A DNA stretch of 64,000 bases from Pseudomonas paraeruginosa PA7 (GTDB taxonomy: Bacteria; Pseudomonadota; Gammaproteobacteria; Pseudomonadales; Pseudomonadaceae). Positions 8,764-17,177 of the stretch are shown here, one piece after another. Made by a program: the position numbers and the translations under genes. Within the stretch, counting starts at the first letter, position 1. The number at the start of each line of letters is the position of its first letter. Where the stretch lies: positions 4,220,001 to 4,284,000 of the forward strand of contig NC_009656.1 of NCBI RefSeq assembly GCF_000017205.1, written 5' to 3'. Under the pieces are notes generated by a model, which was given only the letters and a program-made list of their open reading frames with translations, was not told the DNA's origin and searched no databases.

Positions 8764-9723
8764 ATGCCCGGCACCCCGACTACCCAGCCTCTGCGCCACT
8801 CCCATCGGTTCGACCGGGGCAACCCGCTGGCCGAGCGCAATACGCGCTGGGCGGTGCTGCTCACTGCCAGCATGATGGTCGCGGAGATCGCCGGCGGCTG
8901 GCTGTTCAACTCCATGGCCCTGCTCGCCGACGGCTGGCACATGAGCTCCCATGCCCTGGCCCTGGGTCTGGCGGTGCTCGCCTACGGCGCCGCGCGGCGC
9001 TACGCCAACGACCCGCGCTTCAGCTTCGGTACCTGGAAGATCGAGGTGCTCGGCAGCTACACCAGCGCCCTGCTGCTTCTGCTGGTCGCCGGGCTGATGC
9101 TCTACCAGTCGGCCGAACGCCTGCTCGCGCCGACGCCCATCCACTATGAACAGGCGATGCTGGTCGCCGCGCTCGGCCTGCTGGTGAACCTCGCCTGCGC
9201 CTGGCTGTTGCGCGACGGCCATGCCCACCATGGCCATGCGCATCATGCCCACGACCACGACCACGACCATCATGCGCACGGGCACGACCTGAACCTGCGC
9301 GCCGCCTACCTGCATGTGCTGGCGGACGCCGCTACCTCGCTGCTGGCGATCGTCGCGCTGGCCGGCGGCCTGCTGTGGAACGCAGTCTGGCTGGACCCAT
9401 TGATGGGTATCGTCGGTGCGGTGCTGGTCAGTGTCTGGGCCTGCGGCCTGATCCGCCAGAGCGGCCGGGTATTGCTGGATGCGCAGATGGACGCGCCGGT
9501 GGCCGCTGAAATCCGCGCGGCGATCGCCAGCAGCCCGCTGCCGGCGGAATTGCTCGACCTGCACCTGTGGCAGGTCGGCCAGGGCAAGTACGCCTGCCTG
9601 CTGAGCCTGCTGACCACCGCGGAAGGCAGCGCCGATTACTTCAAACGGCGCCTGGCCGAACACGAGGAACTGGTGCACATCACCGTGGAGGTGAATCCCC
9701 TGCTCCCGGCAGCGGCCGCCTGA
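8764..9723 (+). CDS. aitP: cation diffusion facilitator metal exporter (AitP/DmeF-like)
   Basis: A 319-residue CDF antiporter with six membrane segments exporting divalent metal to the periplasm. Metal-site motifs of TM2 and TM5 are seen as HMSSHALALG-type (DGWHMSSHALAL) and HVLADAATSLLAIVAL. A very His-rich loop (about residues 155-180, alternating His with Ala, Gly or Asp) lies between TM4 and TM5. The C-terminal cytoplasmic domain has HLWQVGQGKYAC. This His-for-Asp pattern and the RcnR-type neighbour point to Co/Ni or Fe rather than zinc alone. PAO1 AitP (PA1297) has been tied to Fe/Co handling. AGGA lies 9 nt before the ATG. Confidence 0.85.
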   Translation: MPGTPTTQPLRHSHRFDRGNPLAERNTRWAVLLTASMMVAEIAGGWLFNSMALLADGWHMSSHALALGLAVLAYGAARRYANDPRFSFGTWKIEVLGSYTSALLLLLVAGLMLYQSAERLLAPTPIHYEQAMLVAALGLLVNLACAWLLRDGHAHHGHAHHAHDHDHDHHAHGHDLNLRAAYLHVLADAATSLLAIVALAGGLLWNAVWLDPLMGIVGAVLVSVWACGLIRQSGRVLLDAQMDAPVAAEIRAAIASSPLPAELLDLHLWQVGQGKYACLLSLLTTAEGSADYFKRRLAEHEELVHITVEVNPLLPAAAA

Positions 9724-9734
9724 GCCCGAGTGAC

Positions 9735-10667
9735 TCAGTAGCCGCGGGCGAAATCCACCTCGCCGCGCATCGCGGTACCGGCCCAGAAGCGCGTGAGGTT
9801 GTCACGGAACAGCTCGACCATCATCCCCGGCAGCGTCGGCGCGGCGGTATGCCCGGTCAGCAGCAGGCGCGGGGTATGCCAGAACAGGTGGTTGGCCGGC
9901 AGCGGCTCTTCGCGGCAGACGTCGATCACCGCGCCGGCCAGCTGGTTGTTCTCCAGCGCCGCCACCAGGTCGGCGTCCACCACCGCCGCGCCGCGTCCGG
10001 CGTTGATGAACAACGCCGAGGGCTTGAGCCGGGCGAACAGTGCGCGGTCGTAGATGTCGTGGGTATCGGGGGTGTCGGGCAGCAGGTTGATCAGGTAGTC
10101 GGCGGTCTCCGCCAGGCGCCCGAGGTCATCCAGCGAGCCCATGCGGTTGAACGGCACCAGCGAGCGCGGATTCTTCGCCACGCCGCTGAGGTCCATGCCG
10201 AAGCCCGACAGGGTGTGCGCCACCGCCTGGCCGATCTCGCCGGTGCCGACGATCACCACCTGGCGGCCACGCAGCCCGCCGGGCGTGCGGCTGTCCCACT
10301 GCGTACCGACCTGGCTGGCCAGGCGGCCAAGGAACTGGCGCTCGTGGGCGAGCATGTAGGTCAGCAGGTATTCGCTCATGACCTGGCCGAAGATGCCCAC
10401 CGCCCGCGTCAGGCTGTAGTCCTTCGGCAGGTCGGCGGCCAGCAGCGGCGTGATGCCCGCCCAGGTCGACTGGACCCATACCGGATGCACGCCCTGGCGC
10501 AGCATCTGCGCCACCAGGTCCGGCTGGCCGAGCCAGACGGAGCACTCGCTGGCGGCATCGACGAGCGCCAGGGGGTCATCGCCCGCCACCACCTTCAGGC
10601 TGGGATCGGCCGCCATCAACAGCGCGGCATAGAGAGCATGGTCACGTTCGAGAATCAGCAAGCGCAT
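9735..10667 (-). CDS. D-2-hydroxyacid dehydrogenase (GhrA-like)
   Basis: A 310-residue NAD(P)-dependent dehydrogenase that would reduce glyoxylate, hydroxypyruvate or a similar 2-oxoacid. The Rossmann motif is GTGEIGQAVA (from about residue 139). The catalytic Arg is in NAGRGAAVVD, the Glu in CREEPLP and the His in LLTGHTAAPT, the family triad. There is no strong ribosome site before the ATG at 10667. It converges with the CDF exporter gene, 11 nt between stops. The precise substrate is not decidable from sequence. Confidence 0.85.
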   Translation of the reverse strand: MRLLILERDHALYAALLMAADPSLKVVAGDDPLALVDAASECSVWLGQPDLVAQMLRQGVHPVWVQSTWAGITPLLAADLPKDYSLTRAVGIFGQVMSEYLLTYMLAHERQFLGRLASQVGTQWDSRTPGGLRGRQVVIVGTGEIGQAVAHTLSGFGMDLSGVAKNPRSLVPFNRMGSLDDLGRLAETADYLINLLPDTPDTHDIYDRALFARLKPSALFINAGRGAAVVDADLVAALENNQLAGAVIDVCREEPLPANHLFWHTPRLLLTGHTAAPTLPGMMVELFRDNLTRFWAGTAMRGEVDFARGY

Positions 10668-10884
10668 GGGTCACACTGCCAAGCCGGGCAAGGGCTGGCG
10701 ATCAGGCCGGTGAATATTGTTCTTTCATGCATCACGGCTCCTGGAGGGAAACCCCTCGAGAGCAGCAGGATTGGCGCTGGTAGACCACGGTGGTTGCCAG
10801 GGGTTCCGCTATCGTGCGACATCTTGCGGACATCATGCACCGACGGACCAGCCTTGCACAGAGCGGGGTTCACGTCGTGAACGT

Positions 10885-10904
10885 GGCGCCGGGAACCCGG
10901 CGCC
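10885..10904 (-). terminator. GC-rich hairpin downstream of ycgL
   Basis: GGCGCCGGG-AA-CCCGGCGCC is a near-perfect stem just after the ycgL stop, without a T-run. A second palindrome, GTTCACG-T-CGTGAAC (10868-10882), follows directly. The stem may terminate the rnd-ycgL transcript or stabilise its 3' end. The rest of 10668-10922 holds no convincing gene. Confidence 0.4.
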
Positions 10905-10922
10905 AGCGGGGTGCGACTCGCC

Positions 10923-11216
10923 TCAGAGCGGGTCGTTCATGCGCAGCAATTCCTCGGGGAGATGCTCGATGTATTCCTCTTCGCCCGGCGGCATCTGCAG
11001 GTGGAAACCCTGCTTCTCGATGTTTTCCAGGACCTTGGCGACATCCTCGCGGGCCAGTTGGCGTTCGGGCGTGAGGAGCAGGTCGAAGACGTGCTGCGGC
11101 GCGCCGAACGGCACCAGCAGTGCCTCGGGCACCCGGCTCAGCGCCTCGCGCTTGTCGACGTAGAGGTACATCTCGTTCTTGCGCGGACTCTTGTAGACGG
11201 AACAGATGCGTTTCAT
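10923..11216 (-). CDS. YcgL family protein
   Basis: A 97-residue protein beginning [20 protein letters not shown], a clear member of the YcgL (UPF0745) family common in gammaproteobacteria. No catalytic role is established. Its ATG overlaps the rnd stop as ATGA, so it is translationally coupled to RNase D. The same rnd-ycgL linkage is usual in Pseudomonas and suggests an RNA-related job, which is inference. Confidence 0.88.
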   Translation of the reverse strand: MKRICSVYKSPRKNEMYLYVDKREALSRVPEALLVPFGAPQHVFDLLLTPERQLAREDVAKVLENIEKQGFHLQMPPGEEEYIEHLPEELLRMNDPL

Positions 11217-12337
11217 GCGCTCTCCAGGGCATTCAGCAGGGCCTGGCCCATGCGTTCGCGGCGCCAGCCGCGCAGGGAATCGGGCAGTTCGTAGGGACCG
11301 TGGGGATAACCGCTCTTGAGCAGTGCCTCGAGGATCTTCTTGCGCAGCATCAGCTCGGGCGCCATGCCCAGGGTCTCCGCTTCGCGCTGGCCGATGGCGC
11401 GCAGGCTCTTGAGCAGCGGGGTGACCTCCGGCGGCAGCGGCTCGGGCAGCGCCTCCGGCCACTCGCTCTGCGGCAGGCGGGCGGCCTCGGCGATCAGCTC
11501 GATGAGGAAGTCGCCGTCCTGGCGCACCGTGCGCGGATGCATGTCCTCGATCGCCGCCAGATCGGTCTTGTTCTTCGGCAGCAGGCGCGCCAGCGGCCAC
11601 AGGGTACGCTCGCGCAGCACATGGTTGCGCGGCCGGTTGCGCAGGCGCGCCTGCTCCTCGCGCCAGGCGCACAGTTCGCGGAGCACCGCCAGCTGCTGCG
11701 GGCGCAGGCGCCAACCCAGCTTGACCTCGCGATAGGCCTCGCGCGGATCGCTCTCGCGACACAGGTTGGCAACCAGTTCGGCGCCATCCTCCAGCAGCCA
11801 GGCGCGCTTCTCCTCGCTCAGCCGCGCGTCCAGGGCCAGGTAGACCTGGGCAAGGTGCTGCACGTCGTCGGCGGCATAACGCATCTGCATCTCGGTGAGC
11901 GGCCGTTGCAACCAGTCGGAGCGTGTCTCGTCCTTGGGCAGGTCGATATCCAGCACCTCCTTCACCAGCTTCGAGTAGCCCATCGAGTGAGCCATGCCGA
12001 GGTAGGCGGCAGCCAGCTGGGTATCGAACAACGGCACCGGCAGGCTGCCGGTCAGGCGCAGGAACACCTCGAGGTCTTCGCTGCAGGCGTGCAGCACCTT
12101 CACCACCCGCGGATCCTCGAGCAGTTCGGCGAAGGGGCCCCAGTCCCGGACCAGCAACGGGTCGATCAGCCACTCCCGCCGGCCATCGCCCACCTGCACC
12201 AGACCGGCCGCGGGATAGAAGGTATCGACGCGCATGAACTCGGTATCGAGCGCGAGGTACGGCTGTGTGCGCCATTCCCGGCATTGCTGCGCCAGGCTGG
12301 CATCATCGCGGATCCACTGGATTTCGGGCGCGGTCAC
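11213..12337 (-). CDS. rnd: ribonuclease D
   Basis: A 374-residue 3'-5' exoribonuclease that trims tRNA 3' ends. The DEDD motifs are seen: LALDTEFMR (Exo I), [14 protein letters not shown] (Exo II) and [15 protein letters not shown] (Exo III, Tyr type). Two HRDC-like helical regions follow. The start deserves note: AAGGAG is directly followed by ATGTTCGTG, so the ATG abuts the ribosome site and the GTG six nt further (12337) has proper spacing. The GTG start is therefore chosen; it gives the length I recall for the PAO1 protein. Confidence 0.93.
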   Translation of the reverse strand: MTAPEIQWIRDDASLAQQCREWRTQPYLALDTEFMRVDTFYPAAGLVQVGDGRREWLIDPLLVRDWGPFAELLEDPRVVKVLHACSEDLEVFLRLTGSLPVPLFDTQLAAAYLGMAHSMGYSKLVKEVLDIDLPKDETRSDWLQRPLTEMQMRYAADDVQHLAQVYLALDARLSEEKRAWLLEDGAELVANLCRESDPREAYREVKLGWRLRPQQLAVLRELCAWREEQARLRNRPRNHVLRERTLWPLARLLPKNKTDLAAIEDMHPRTVRQDGDFLIELIAEAARLPQSEWPEALPEPLPPEVTPLLKSLRAIGQREAETLGMAPELMLRKKILEALLKSGYPHGPYELPDSLRGWRRERMGQALLNALESA

Positions 12338-12477
12338 GAACATCTCCTTGGTCAAGTGCGGCGCATTATATAGAGCCCGGCGCCCGGCGAGCATTCCGCT
12401 CGGCACCGCGCTTGCCGATGAACGCAGCGAATGTCCATACTCCGCGCTTTGTCCGACAATCCGAACAAGGGAACTGC

Positions 12478-13539
12478 ATGAAGAAGCTCAGCGGAATCAT
12501 CGTCCTCCTGCTGGCCGGCGCGGCGTTGTACCTGGCGCTGAAAGCCAGCCCGATCGACCCGCTCGCCTGGGACGCACCGGCCGCCCCGCCGATGACCGGG
12601 GTCCTCGAGCCCAACGACACCCTGATGAAGGCCGAGCTGCTCGGCCAGGGCCAGGTGGATGGCCCCGAGGACACCGCGGTGGACAGCCAGGGGCGGGTCT
12701 ATGCCGGCCTCGCCGACGGTCGCGTGGTGCGCCTGGACGGCAGCGGCAAGGTCGAGACCTTCGTCGACACCGGCGGCCGTCCGCTGGGCATGGACTTCGA
12801 CGCCGCCGGCAACCTGATCCTCGCCGACGCCTGGAAAGGCCTGCTGCGCATCGATCCGCAGGGCAAGGTCGAGACCCTCGCCACCGAGGCCGACGGTGTC
12901 CCGTTCGCCTTCACCGACGACCTCGACATCGCCAGCGACGGCCGCATCTACTTCAGCGACGCCTCCAGCAGGTTCCACCAGCCCGACTACATCCTCGACC
13001 TGCTCGAGGCCCGACCGCACGGTCGCCTGCTGCGCTACGACCCGGCCACCGGCAAGACCGAGGTGCTGCTCGAGGACCTCTACTTCGCCAACGGCGTGGC
13101 GCTGTCGGCCAACGAGGACTTCGTGCTGGTCAACGAGACCTACCGCTACCGCATCACCCGCTACTGGCTCAAAGGCGAGAAGGCCGGCCAGCACGACGTG
13201 TTCATCGACAACCTGCCGGGCCTGCCGGACAACCTCCAGGGCGACCGCAAGGGCACCTTCTGGGTGGCCCTGCCGACCCCGCGCAAGGCCGACGCCGACT
13301 TCCTCCACCGCCACCCCTGGCTGAAGGCGCAACTGGCCAAGCTGCCGCGCATGTTCCTGCCCAAGCCGACCGCCTACGGCCTGGTCATCGCCATCGACGA
13401 ACAGGGCAGGATCGTGCGCAGCCTGCACGACACCAGTGGCCACCACCTGCGCATGATCACCTCGGCCAAGCCGGTGGGTGACTACCTGTATTTCGGCAGC
13501 CTGGAAAACGACCGGATCGGCCGCCTGGCGATTCCCTGA
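12478..13539 (+). CDS. membrane-anchored SMP-30/strictosidine synthase-like beta-propeller
   Basis: A 353-residue protein with an N-terminal membrane anchor (MKKLSGIIVLLLAGAALYLAL) and a periplasmic six-bladed propeller. Propeller repeats are seen as EDTAVDSQGRVYAGLADGRV, MDFDAAGNLILAD and FTDDLDIASDGRIYFSDASSRF. The last is typical of the SMP-30/gluconolactonase and strictosidine-synthase-like group, whose metal-dependent hydrolase activity acts on lactones or esters. The substrate is unknown. The start at 12478 follows AAGGG at good spacing; the longer frame from 12265 runs back through the rnd promoter and is rejected. Confidence 0.8.
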   Translation: MKKLSGIIVLLLAGAALYLALKASPIDPLAWDAPAAPPMTGVLEPNDTLMKAELLGQGQVDGPEDTAVDSQGRVYAGLADGRVVRLDGSGKVETFVDTGGRPLGMDFDAAGNLILADAWKGLLRIDPQGKVETLATEADGVPFAFTDDLDIASDGRIYFSDASSRFHQPDYILDLLEARPHGRLLRYDPATGKTEVLLEDLYFANGVALSANEDFVLVNETYRYRITRYWLKGEKAGQHDVFIDNLPGLPDNLQGDRKGTFWVALPTPRKADADFLHRHPWLKAQLAKLPRMFLPKPTAYGLVIAIDEQGRIVRSLHDTSGHHLRMITSAKPVGDYLYFGSLENDRIGRLAIP

Positions 13540-13552
13540 GCGGCGTCGCGAC

Positions 13553-13579
13553 AAAAAAAGCCCGGCGCGAACGCCGGGC
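13553..13579 (-). terminator. intrinsic terminator facing the minus strand, no gene assigned
   Basis: Stem GCCCGGCG-4-CGCCGGGC (13560-13579) with seven A residues on its left (13553-13559) reads on the minus strand as a GC hairpin followed by a T-run. The flanking genes are both on the plus strand, so nothing annotated ends here; see findings. On the plus strand it lacks a T-run but could still act weakly after the gene ending at 13539. Confidence 0.65.
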
Positions 13580-13828
13580 CAAGCCAATCGGACAAACATC
13601 CCGAGCTGGAAGGATCATGGAGCAACATCTCGGAACGTCCCGATTCTGCCCGGGTAGACAAAGGCCAGGCTGCCGGGCGAGGCTGATGACCGCGTAAGAA
13701 TCTTCCTCGCCTGCCCTCAGCGCTTTCCGCCCTCCGTCCCGCCACCGGCCCGGGTGACGGGCCGAGGCTCGCGAGGCATGATCCCTACCTCTGCCATTGG
13801 CATTGCTTTCCGACCCAAGGAGTCCGAG

Positions 13829-14683
13829 ATGTCGTCCGCCCAACTGCTGACCGCGCAACAACTGGCCGCCCGTCTCAACGAACCCGACCTGCTGCTCCTC
13901 GATTGCCGCTTCGCCCTCGAGGATCCTGCCTACGGCGCTCGCGCCTATCAGGAAAACCATATTCCCGGCGCTCATTTCGTCGATCTCGAACGGGACCTTT
14001 CCGGCCCGGTGCACAAGGGCGTGACCGGCCGCCATCCGTTGCCGGACGCCGCCGGACTGGCGCTCAAACTGCAGGCCTGGGGCCTGCGCGAGGACAGCCA
14101 GGTGGTGCTCTACGACGACGGCCCCGGCGCCTTCGCCGCGCGCGCCTGGTGGCTGCTGCACTGGCTGGGCAAGCGCGACGGGGTCTACCTGCTCGACGGC
14201 GGCCTGGCGGCCTGGAAGGCCGCGGGGCTGCCCCTGACCAACGGCGAAAGCAGCGTCCATCCCGGCGACTTCCAGGGACGGCCGGACGATTCGCTGCTGA
14301 TCGACGCCGCCACCCTGCAGGCGCGGCTCGGCCGCGCCGAACTGGCGCTGCTCGACGCCCGCGCGCAACCGCGCTTCCGTGGCGAGGTGGAGCCCATCGA
14401 TCCGGTCGCCGGGCACATTCCCGGCGCGCAATGCGCCGCCTTCACCGACAATCTCGGCAGCGACGGCCGCTTCCTCCCGCCGGAGCAACTGCACCAGCGC
14501 TTTTCCGCGCTGCTGCGCGGCCGCTCGGCGGAAAACCTGGTCGCCTACTGCGGCTCCGGCGTCACCGCCTGCCACAACCTGTTCGCCCTGAGCCTCGCCG
14601 GCTTCCCATTGCCGCGCCTGTACGCCGGCTCGTGGAGCGAATGGATCACCGACCCGCGGCGCCCGGTCGCCACCGGCGACTGA
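13829..14683 (+). CDS. sseA: 3-mercaptopyruvate sulfurtransferase
   Basis: A 284-residue two-domain rhodanese. The first domain (about 10-145) carries the inactive pocket and the second (about 160-280) carries catalytic Cys241 in CGSGVTACH, the loop form of 3-mercaptopyruvate sulfurtransferases rather than thiosulfate sulfurtransferases. It moves sulfur from 3-mercaptopyruvate to thiol acceptors in cysteine metabolism. The start at 13829 is fixed by AAGGAG 6 nt upstream; the frame open from 13754 lacks one. It stands alone. Confidence 0.9.
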   Translation: MSSAQLLTAQQLAARLNEPDLLLLDCRFALEDPAYGARAYQENHIPGAHFVDLERDLSGPVHKGVTGRHPLPDAAGLALKLQAWGLREDSQVVLYDDGPGAFAARAWWLLHWLGKRDGVYLLDGGLAAWKAAGLPLTNGESSVHPGDFQGRPDDSLLIDAATLQARLGRAELALLDARAQPRFRGEVEPIDPVAGHIPGAQCAAFTDNLGSDGRFLPPEQLHQRFSALLRGRSAENLVAYCGSGVTACHNLFALSLAGFPLPRLYAGSWSEWITDPRRPVATGD

Positions 14684-15142
14684 GGTCATTTGCCCGGATG
14701 CGGCTGACGCCACGCCGGGCACCGTTCCGCAGAACCCGCAGCACCTTCCGCGGCGCTTCGCTGCGGGACAGGCCGAAGCGGCGCCCCTCCTCCCGCTTCT
14801 TGCGGTGCAACTCGAGTCGCGCCGCGGCGTAGACCCGGCAGGTTTTCCGCCGTGGCCCCAGGAGACGTGGGTCGGCGCGAACAGACCGGCAACGAGGCGA
14901 AGCCTGCGCAGCGCCTGATGTCTTCGCGGCCTGCACAAGCGCGACAAGGACCGGGCGGTTTAATTGCCGACAGGCATATCAGGGCCTAGCTAAAGCTGGA
15001 AACAATTTAAAAACAGTCCTTTACAGCTGACTTGTTTCACTACACTTCAAGTCAGGCGGCTAAGTCCGCTATCGGCGGGGTCATCGGATATAGAAGCTGC
15101 CAAACTGCCCGGCCCCGCCGATCCACCTTGCGCGAGGCCGTC
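14684..15142. other. intergenic stretch without a convincing gene
   Basis: About 460 bp. The first 260 are GC-rich with an open minus-strand frame (14646-14936, rich in Arg and Lys) whose codon bias is partly gene-like but which I do not recognise. From about 14960 to 15070 the base composition drops sharply to AT-rich (around AATTTAAAAACAG), likely holding the promoter of the gene at 15143. It may be an indel site; see findings. Confidence 0.4.
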
Positions 15143-15622
15143 ATGGGTATTTCCGCCAACGATCTGTGCCAGCACGTCATACGCCCGACCCTGGACTACC
15201 TGTCCTGCCACAGCCCCGCCGCCGAAGCGCTGCTGCTGGGGGCCGCGGCCTGCCAGTCGGCGCTGGGCAGCGCCCTCGACGACCGTCGCGGCCATGGCCT
15301 CTACCGGATCGCCGAGGAACGCCACCGGCAGCTCTGGGACCACTATCTGGCGCATGACCCGGAACGTGCCAGCCGGGTCCGTGGCCTGGCCAGCCAGCAC
15401 GCCTTCCTTGCCGCGCCGCACCTGGAACTGACGGTCAACCTGCGCTACAGCACGGCCATCGCCTGGCTGCTGGTGGAGTCCGCGCAACTGCCGCTTCCTG
15501 CCCCGCACGACCACCTCGCCCAGGCCCGCGTCTGGCGCCAGGTGTTCCAGCCGCACGGGCGCCTGCATGACTTCGTCGACGCCTGGCAACGCTGCATCGG
15601 CAGCCTCAGCCGGGTCGCCTGA
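15143..15622 (+). CDS. conserved hypothetical protein, helical
   Basis: A 159-residue predicted all-alpha soluble protein starting MGISANDLCQHVIRP, with no signal peptide or membrane segment. I do not recognise a characterised family; it resembles hypothetical proteins kept in P. aeruginosa (PA1289-like). GAGG lies 5 nt before the ATG at 15143; an upstream in-frame ATG at 15032 lies in AT-rich promoter-like DNA and is rejected. It precedes the fadL homologue by about 200 nt, so it is probably a separate unit. Confidence 0.7.
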   Translation: MGISANDLCQHVIRPTLDYLSCHSPAAEALLLGAAACQSALGSALDDRRGHGLYRIAEERHRQLWDHYLAHDPERASRVRGLASQHAFLAAPHLELTVNLRYSTAIAWLLVESAQLPLPAPHDHLAQARVWRQVFQPHGRLHDFVDAWQRCIGSLSRVA

Positions 15623-15717
15623 GCGTCTGATGGGAAAACCCCACGTCCGAAACAGACCAACCGGTCAGAAAATTTTTTACATACAGACACGAACGGTTGC
15701 GCTACCTTCGCTCCACT

Positions 15718-15757
15718 GGCACCGGTGCCGACCGCTCTGTTCCGCACCCTGCGGAAC
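15718..15757. promoter_or_regulatory. two palindromes in the fadL leader
   Basis: GGCACCGGTGCC (15718-15729) and GTTCCGCA-3-TGCGGAAC (15739-15757) sit side by side 70-110 nt upstream of the FadL-like start. Either could be an operator or an mRNA stem. The AT-rich -10-like region around 15669-15682 precedes them. Confidence 0.4.
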
Positions 15758-15828
15758 TTCGGAAGACTGGCGCCGGTCTGGGAATCTTGGTAGTTTGCGC
15801 GCCGTTATACACAGGAGTTGCTCCAACA

Positions 15829-17118
15829 ATGAAAACAATATGGTTTAAAACCTCTCTCGCACTGACCATTAGCGCTGTCTCGACCTACACCCTCGCCAAC
15901 GGCATCGCCATCAACGAACAGAGCGCCAGCGGCGCCGGTACCGCCTACGCCGGCCGCGCCTCGTCCGCCCTGGATGCCAGCACCATCTACGGCAACCCGG
16001 CCGGCCTGTCCAAGCTGAAACGCACCGAAGTCAGCGGCGGTCTGGCGATCGTCAAGGCCAAGGACGACATCAGCCAGGCCCACAGCACCGCCCAGGGCAG
16101 CAACAAGGGTGACTCCGTGCCCCTGGCCGCCGTACCGTTCGGCTACTTCTCCACGCCGATCAACGAAGATTTCACCTTCGGCCTGGGCATCTACGTGCCC
16201 TACGGCATCATCAACGACTACGAAAACGGCTTCATGGGCAGCTCCCACGGCTCCTACAGCAAGGTGCAGGTGATCACCGTGCAGCCGACCATCGCCTGGA
16301 AGATCAACGACAAGGTTTCCGTCGGCTTCGGTCCGACCTTCAACCGCATCGACGGCCAGTTGAAGAACACCCTGGCCACCAACGCCCTGAACGGCGGCAA
16401 CGGCGATACCAAGATCAGCATCAAGGGCGACGACACCGCGATCGGCTACAACGTCGGCGTGATGGTCGACCTGACCGACGACACCACCTGGGGCCTGACC
16501 TACCACTCCAAGGTCAAGTACCACCTGGGCGGCAATACCGAGGTGAAGAACTCCCCGGCGTTCCTCGGCCTGAACGGCAAGTACGACGCCAAGCTGGACA
16601 TCACCCTGCCGGAATCGGTGGATACCTCCATCACCCACAAGTTCGACGACAAGTGGACCGGCTACGTCGGTGCCGTGTGGACTCGCTGGAGCCGCCTGGA
16701 AACCCTCGACGTGCGCAATTCCGGCCTGCCGGCCGGCCCGATCGGGCAGAACTTCCAGACCCTCAGCGAAGACCTGAAGTGGCGCGATACCTGGTCGTTC
16801 TCGGTGGGCACTTCCTACCAGGCCACCCCGGAATGGGTGCTGCGTACCGGCTTCGCCTACGAGCCGTCGCCGACCACCAACGAAGACCGCAACGTGCGCA
16901 TCCCGGTGGGCGACCGCAAGGTCTTCACCCTGGGCGCGGGCTGGTCGCCGAACCAGGACCTGACCGTCGACGTGGCCTACGCCTACCTGTGGGAAAGCAC
17001 CGCCAGCGTCAACCAGTCGGCCAAGTCGATCGGCCCGATCGACATCCAGCCGGCCTACAGTGCCAAGTACGACAACAGCGCGCATGGCCTGACCGCCCAG
17101 GTCACCTATCGCTTCTGA
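15829..17118 (+). CDS. FadL-family outer-membrane channel (ExFadLO-like)
   Basis: A 429-residue outer-membrane beta-barrel. A signal peptide (about residues 1-23, ending near TLAN) is followed by the FadL hatch sequence NGIAINEQSASGAGTAYAGRAS and the NPAGL motif, and the protein ends in aromatic TYRF. FadL proteins pass long-chain fatty acids and other hydrophobic compounds. The PAO1 counterpart (PA1288, ExFadLO) has been reported to export oxylipins made from oleate, the reverse of the usual direction. The start at 15829 places the Lys-containing n-region correctly; AGGAG lies 11 nt upstream, a little far. A strong terminator follows. Confidence 0.9.
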   Translation: MKTIWFKTSLALTISAVSTYTLANGIAINEQSASGAGTAYAGRASSALDASTIYGNPAGLSKLKRTEVSGGLAIVKAKDDISQAHSTAQGSNKGDSVPLAAVPFGYFSTPINEDFTFGLGIYVPYGIINDYENGFMGSSHGSYSKVQVITVQPTIAWKINDKVSVGFGPTFNRIDGQLKNTLATNALNGGNGDTKISIKGDDTAIGYNVGVMVDLTDDTTWGLTYHSKVKYHLGGNTEVKNSPAFLGLNGKYDAKLDITLPESVDTSITHKFDDKWTGYVGAVWTRWSRLETLDVRNSGLPAGPIGQNFQTLSEDLKWRDTWSFSVGTSYQATPEWVLRTGFAYEPSPTTNEDRNVRIPVGDRKVFTLGAGWSPNQDLTVDVAYAYLWESTASVNQSAKSIGPIDIQPAYSAKYDNSAHGLTAQVTYRF

Positions 17119-17138
17119 TCGCACGCGCTAACGAAGAA

Positions 17139-17161
17139 GCCGGGCCCTTGCCCGGCTTTTT
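17139..17161 (+). terminator. rho-independent terminator of the fadL homologue
   Basis: Stem GCCGGGC-4-GCCCGGC followed by TTTTT, 20 nt after the stop at 17118. Confidence 0.88.
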
Positions 17162-17177
17162 CATGCCTGCCCGACCC

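Noticed and set aside
9229-9288. Short tandem-like repeat of His/Ala codons
   Set aside because: It is the metal-binding His-rich loop of the CDF exporter, not a DNA repeat or CRISPR.
10655-10873. 72-codon minus-strand frame upstream of the 2-hydroxyacid dehydrogenase gene
   Set aside because: Codon use and composition are not gene-like and it overlaps the promoter region; no family recognised.
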